A stretch of 64,000 nt of DNA from Gallionella sp. (GTDB taxonomy: Bacteria > Pseudomonadota > Gammaproteobacteria > Burkholderiales > Gallionellaceae), in NCBI GenBank assembly GCA_028687575.1, contig JAQTZW010000005.1:158989-222988 (forward strand), read 5' to 3'. The translations under genes and the position numbers were made by a program. The notes beneath the pieces are model-generated. The model had not been told where the DNA came from. It did not search any database and saw nothing but the letters and a program-made list of their open reading frames with translations. This document shows, piece by piece, positions 61,386-64,000 of the stretch (positions are counted from its first letter, which is position 1; every line of letters begins with the position of its first letter).

Positions 61386-61967
61386 ATGGATATTCAAAAG
61401 TTGCAATCTATTTTGATGGCGAAAGGTATTCGAGTTGCTGACAACGACCCCGTATTTACTTTGGTTGCGCTCAATGAAGTAATGCTGGAAGAAATGTCGA
61501 GGAAACACCAACTAGCATTTCGCGACATCGACAAAAAAGTGATTGGTGAGTTGTCTTGCATTGTCAATCAGACAGTAAGCCAGATTGCGGGAAAAGAGGC
61601 GGAGGATAAGGTTGTTATGGCCGATGCAAAAAAAATTGCATGGAGTGTTGGTGGCGTACTTGCTGGACTGGCAGTGTTTGGCCTTGGTGTGACGTATGGA
61701 GTAATTTACGCTACCTGGCGCGCTCCAGCATGGATAAAACAAGGTGGTATTTTTTCTGAATTGACATCATCGCTCATGCGAGCGCCAGTGGGCGGGGTGG
61801 GATTTCTTGTGATCGCACTGACGCTGTTTTTATTGCAGAGGAGTATCAGCGATTCAATTTCGGAAAATGAGGCGGACGAAATAGCCATGAAAATTTTTGT
61901 TAATTTGTTTGCGGCTATATTTGCAGCGATGGGGGCTTGGCTGAGCTTTTTGGTGATGTTCCGGTAA
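61386..61967 (+). CDS. TraM-like membrane protein
   Basis: 193 aa from ATG 61386, 5 bp after traL. Soluble N-terminus (LNEVMLEEMSRKHQLAFRDIDKKVIG), then three hydrophobic segments near 88-108, 138-153 and 172-192 (WSVGGVLAGLAVFGLGVTYG; VGFLVIALTLFLLQ; FVNLFAAIFAAMGAWLSFLVMF). Position after TraL and the topology fit IncP TraM; sequence similarity is not strong enough to be certain. Confidence 0.65.
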   Translation: MDIQKLQSILMAKGIRVADNDPVFTLVALNEVMLEEMSRKHQLAFRDIDKKVIGELSCIVNQTVSQIAGKEAEDKVVMADAKKIAWSVGGVLAGLAVFGLGVTYGVIYATWRAPAWIKQGGIFSELTSSLMRAPVGGVGFLVIALTLFLLQRSISDSISENEADEIAMKIFVNLFAAIFAAMGAWLSFLVMFR

Positions 61968-62035
61968 CTGGAAACTGAATACGACGAGGATGACTACGAT
62001 GACACAGATTTTAAATGGTTACAATTCTTTGGAAA

Positions 62036-62098
62036 TTCCCAAATCAAGAACTTGCGCGCAAAAATATTTAGCTGTAGAATGTTCCCAAATTAAGAACT
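62036..62098 (+). promoter_or_regulatory. Direct-repeat operator of the HigBA-like module
   Basis: TTCCCAAATCAAGAACT (62036-62052) and TTCCCAAATTAAGAACT (62082-62098), 46 bp apart and differing at one base, just upstream of the toxin start at 62108. The pattern suggests cooperative binding by the helix-turn-helix antitoxin. Confidence 0.55.
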
Positions 62099-62107
62099 CA
62101 TACTATT

Positions 62108-62374
62108 ATGAAGCTACTTGGACGAAATCGACTTGGAAAACTTTACGGCCTTGATGACCAAACAGATGCGTGGATGCGCAACTGGGTGGCAGAGCTCACT
62201 CATGCCAATTGGAGAATGACAAGAGACGTGTTGAGGCAATTCCCTAAGGCTAGAAATATTGAAAACGATGTATTTCAATTTCCTGTTGCAGAGCACTCAC
62301 AATGTATTGAGGTGGCAATGATGTTCCCTCAGTCCGTCGCCCTTGTGGTGAATTTGAAAAACACAACCCGATGA
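62108..62374 (+). CDS. HigB-like mRNA interferase toxin
   Basis: 88 aa. RelE/HigB-type fold: LGKLYGLDDQTDAWMRNWVAELTHANW, VLRQFPKARNIENDVFQFPV and CIEVAMMFPQSVALVVNL. It stops a little earlier than the usual 95-110 aa HigB, lacking the common terminal VRFVGTHxxYD part, which may reduce activity. Overlaps the antitoxin gene by four bases (ATGA). Confidence 0.75.
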   Translation: MKLLGRNRLGKLYGLDDQTDAWMRNWVAELTHANWRMTRDVLRQFPKARNIENDVFQFPVAEHSQCIEVAMMFPQSVALVVNLKNTTR

Positions 62375-63591
62375 TGCAAATGAACACTAAAGTTATTCGT
62401 ACAGAAGAGCAGCACCAAGAATATCTGCTTGAGTTGCAGAACTTGATTGCACTTAATCCCCAGCAAGGGAGTGTAGCAGTTGAGCGCTTAGAGCTTCTAT
62501 CTGTTCTTATCGAAGCATATGAAAACCAAAAATTTCCAGTAGAAGTACCTGATCCGATAAGTGCAATACTTTTCCGTATGCAAGAGCAAGGATTAAGACA
62601 GGCCGACCTCATTCCCTATTTTGGCACCCGTAGCCGCGTCTCGGAAGTTCTCAGTAGAAAACGTCCGCTAACAGTCAATATGATTCGCGCACTTTCAAGT
62701 GGATTGGGAATTTCTACAGAGACGCTGGTAGGTGTTGGGTCTGCTGAAGTGCTTCAGAGTAATAAAGATGAGGTTGATTGGAGCCGTTTCCCGATAAAGG
62801 AAATGGTAGCACGTGGTTGGCTACAAAAGTTTACCAACAAAACAGTTGAGTCAACCGAGGAACTCGTGAGGAGTTTCATCACTAATGTTGGCATGCAGTT
62901 TAGTGGTGCCTCATTCCGTCGTACACTTGGAGGTGACGCATATTCACCAGCAACACAATACGCACTGCATGCATGGCTTGCGCGTGTAATCCAAAAAGCT
63001 AGAGAGAGGAAGTCGTCACTTGGTTCATTTGATCGTGACGTGTTCTCACCGACTTTTTTGCGCGAACTTGCACAGCTTAGCTGGTCTGAACATGGCCCTG
63101 TACTTGCAGTTGAATTTTTGGAAAAACATGGTATTGCTGTAGTGGTAGAACCGCATTTAAAAGGAACACTCTTAGATGGTGCGGCCCTTCAAGATGATGG
63201 CATGCCAATTATCGGACTGACCATTCGATTTGATCGTTTGGATAATTTTTGGTTTACATTGCTGCATGAAGTATCTCATCTCTGGAAACATGTCATTAAC
63301 GAGGAAACTTTTTTAGATAATTTGGATGCTTCTTCTGAGGATCGCCGTGAGCTTGAAGCAAATCGCATAGCGAAGGAGGCACTTATTCCAAGAGTTGCAT
63401 GGAAACGAAGCGATGCGTACTTGAACCCAACTAATCAGGCCATAGATCGGCTGTCTAGGGAGCTGAAGATACATCCTGCCATTATTGCCGGTCGACTACG
63501 AAAAGAACGAGAAAACTATTTGATTTTCAATGATCTGATCGGTCACGGTCAAGTGAGAAAGCATTTCAATTTAACAGCAATGGAGAGCTAA
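62371..63591 (+). CDS. HigA-like antitoxin fused to an ImmA/IrrE metallopeptidase
   Basis: 406 aa. N-terminal HigA-type helix-turn-helix (about 65-125: GLRQADLIPYFGTRSRVSEVLSRKRPLTVNMIRALSSGLGI), a linker, and a C-terminal ImmA/IrrE domain with the zinc motif HEVSHLWKH near residue 303 and a downstream Glu/Asp-rich helix ELEANRIAKEALIP. In other systems ImmA/IrrE proteases cleave repressors after stress; here it is on the same chain as the antitoxin. ATG 62371 overlaps the toxin stop. Confidence 0.82.
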   Translation: MMQMNTKVIRTEEQHQEYLLELQNLIALNPQQGSVAVERLELLSVLIEAYENQKFPVEVPDPISAILFRMQEQGLRQADLIPYFGTRSRVSEVLSRKRPLTVNMIRALSSGLGISTETLVGVGSAEVLQSNKDEVDWSRFPIKEMVARGWLQKFTNKTVESTEELVRSFITNVGMQFSGASFRRTLGGDAYSPATQYALHAWLARVIQKARERKSSLGSFDRDVFSPTFLRELAQLSWSEHGPVLAVEFLEKHGIAVVVEPHLKGTLLDGAALQDDGMPIIGLTIRFDRLDNFWFTLLHEVSHLWKHVINEETFLDNLDASSEDRRELEANRIAKEALIPRVAWKRSDAYLNPTNQAIDRLSRELKIHPAIIAGRLRKERENYLIFNDLIGHGQVRKHFNLTAMES

Positions 63592-63592
63592 A

Positions 63593-63888
63593 ATGAGTTT
63601 TATTTATGTTCCAGTAATGGCGGCAAAACGAGGTGAATTTACTGCTCTGTCAAATTTGCGGGGCTCTACACCAGAAAAAATATTTCCTCTTTTCGAGTTG
63701 CCTGCGAAAAAGGCTGACGCAACGCTTCTTGAGAAGACCATCAACCGAACAGCGACTAACGCTGGTAAAGCATGGAATGGATGTCCTGCATTTTTGGATA
63801 TTTCCAAGTGGAGTCCAAATGCCAGAACTGAGAGCGGTATCCATGTTTTAGAATATGCGTTTACACAGTTTCGCTCACTACTGTCCGG
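63593..63888 (+). pseudogene. Truncated beta-family (T4 Beta-like) protein gene
   Basis: Frame 63593-63892 begins MSFIYVPVMAAKRGEFTALSNL, the start of the roughly 350-aa Beta-family proteins seen in phage and defence loci. It stops after 99 aa where an insertion sequence begins (CTGTCCGG at 63881). The ATG comes one base after the preceding stop, so it was cotranscribed with the antitoxin gene. Confidence 0.7.
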
Positions 63889-64000
63889 TTAAAAATCGAA
63901 TAGATTCAATTGTTTACTGATGTCCGGTTCGTCAAGATTCTGTATCGCATTTGCAACCATTTGATTTATTGGGGTTTTATCGAACATATTGACCTCAAAA
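63881..64000 (-). mobile_element. Insertion sequence, left end only
   Basis: From about 63881 the sequence starts with CTGTCCGGTTAAAAATC, probably the terminal repeat. The minus strand has an open frame (stop at 63891-63889) running to the window edge and ending NLDEPDISKQLNLFDF, the style of an IS4-type transposase C-terminus. Family and length cannot be told from 120 bp. Confidence 0.6.

Overview
The window looks like a betaproteobacterial chromosome, probably of the Gallionellaceae/Nitrosomonadales type. This is inferred from the protein flavour and the housekeeping set (glgP, glgA, prfB, recJ, lysC, two tRNAs); no rRNA or marker gene is present to prove it. From about 10.1 kb onward nearly everything is mobile or defence-related.

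Layout. (1) 0-10.1 kb is core chromosome: glycogen phosphorylase and glycogen synthase; prfB with its programmed +1 frameshift; a DUF4010/MgtC-like membrane protein and recJ; aspartokinase; then tRNA-Ser(GCU) and tRNA-Arg(ACG). (2) 10.1-28.7 kb is an integrative island in the 3' end of tRNA-Arg, bounded by an exact 54-bp direct repeat (10095-10148 and 28667-28720). It carries a tyrosine integrase, an excisionase-like gene and a complete type I BREX phage-defence operon, brxA-brxB-brxC-[abiEi-abiEii]-pglX-[two uncharacterised genes]-pglZ-brxL. (3) 28.7-30.95 kb is the old downstream flank of tRNA-Arg. It holds hicAB, a lone MNT nucleotidyltransferase with a destroyed HepT partner, and a truncated hsdR. 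(4) From 30.96 kb a second element begins at a 3' fragment of tRNA-Ser(GGA) beside its own integrase and runs past the window end.

The second element carries a type ISP restriction-modification enzyme whose 3' end is duplicated around a coiled-coil membrane gene, a HipA-like kinase with a HIRAN-domain partner, an AAA ATPase/Toprim (RloAB- or PARIS-like) pair, and an IHF-beta gene. Next comes a 9.9-kb Tn21-type Tn3-family transposon with perfect 5-bp target duplications (AAATA). Its cargo is a sulfur-related cluster under an ArsR-rhodanese regulator, then PadR, ChrA and a TSUP permease.

Beyond the transposon lies a tightly coupled operon (57009 to 53097, minus strand) of two DEDD-type 3'-5' exonucleases, a calcineurin-like phosphoesterase, four HAD phosphatases of the RNA-repair-associated type (one frameshifted) and a small unknown protein. 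After it come mobilization genes arranged like the IncP oriT region (relaxase and TraJ/MobC leftward; TraK-, TraL- and TraM-like rightward; a candidate oriT between), a HigB/HigA-ImmA toxin-antitoxin module, and a gene cut short by an insertion sequence.

The strongest candidates for undescribed biology are the exonuclease/phosphoesterase/HAD operon, the transposon-borne methyltransferase/PLP-enzyme/DsrE/ArsR-rhodanese cluster, and the two unexplained genes inside the BREX operon. All functional statements are from reading sequence and motifs; no database search was run.
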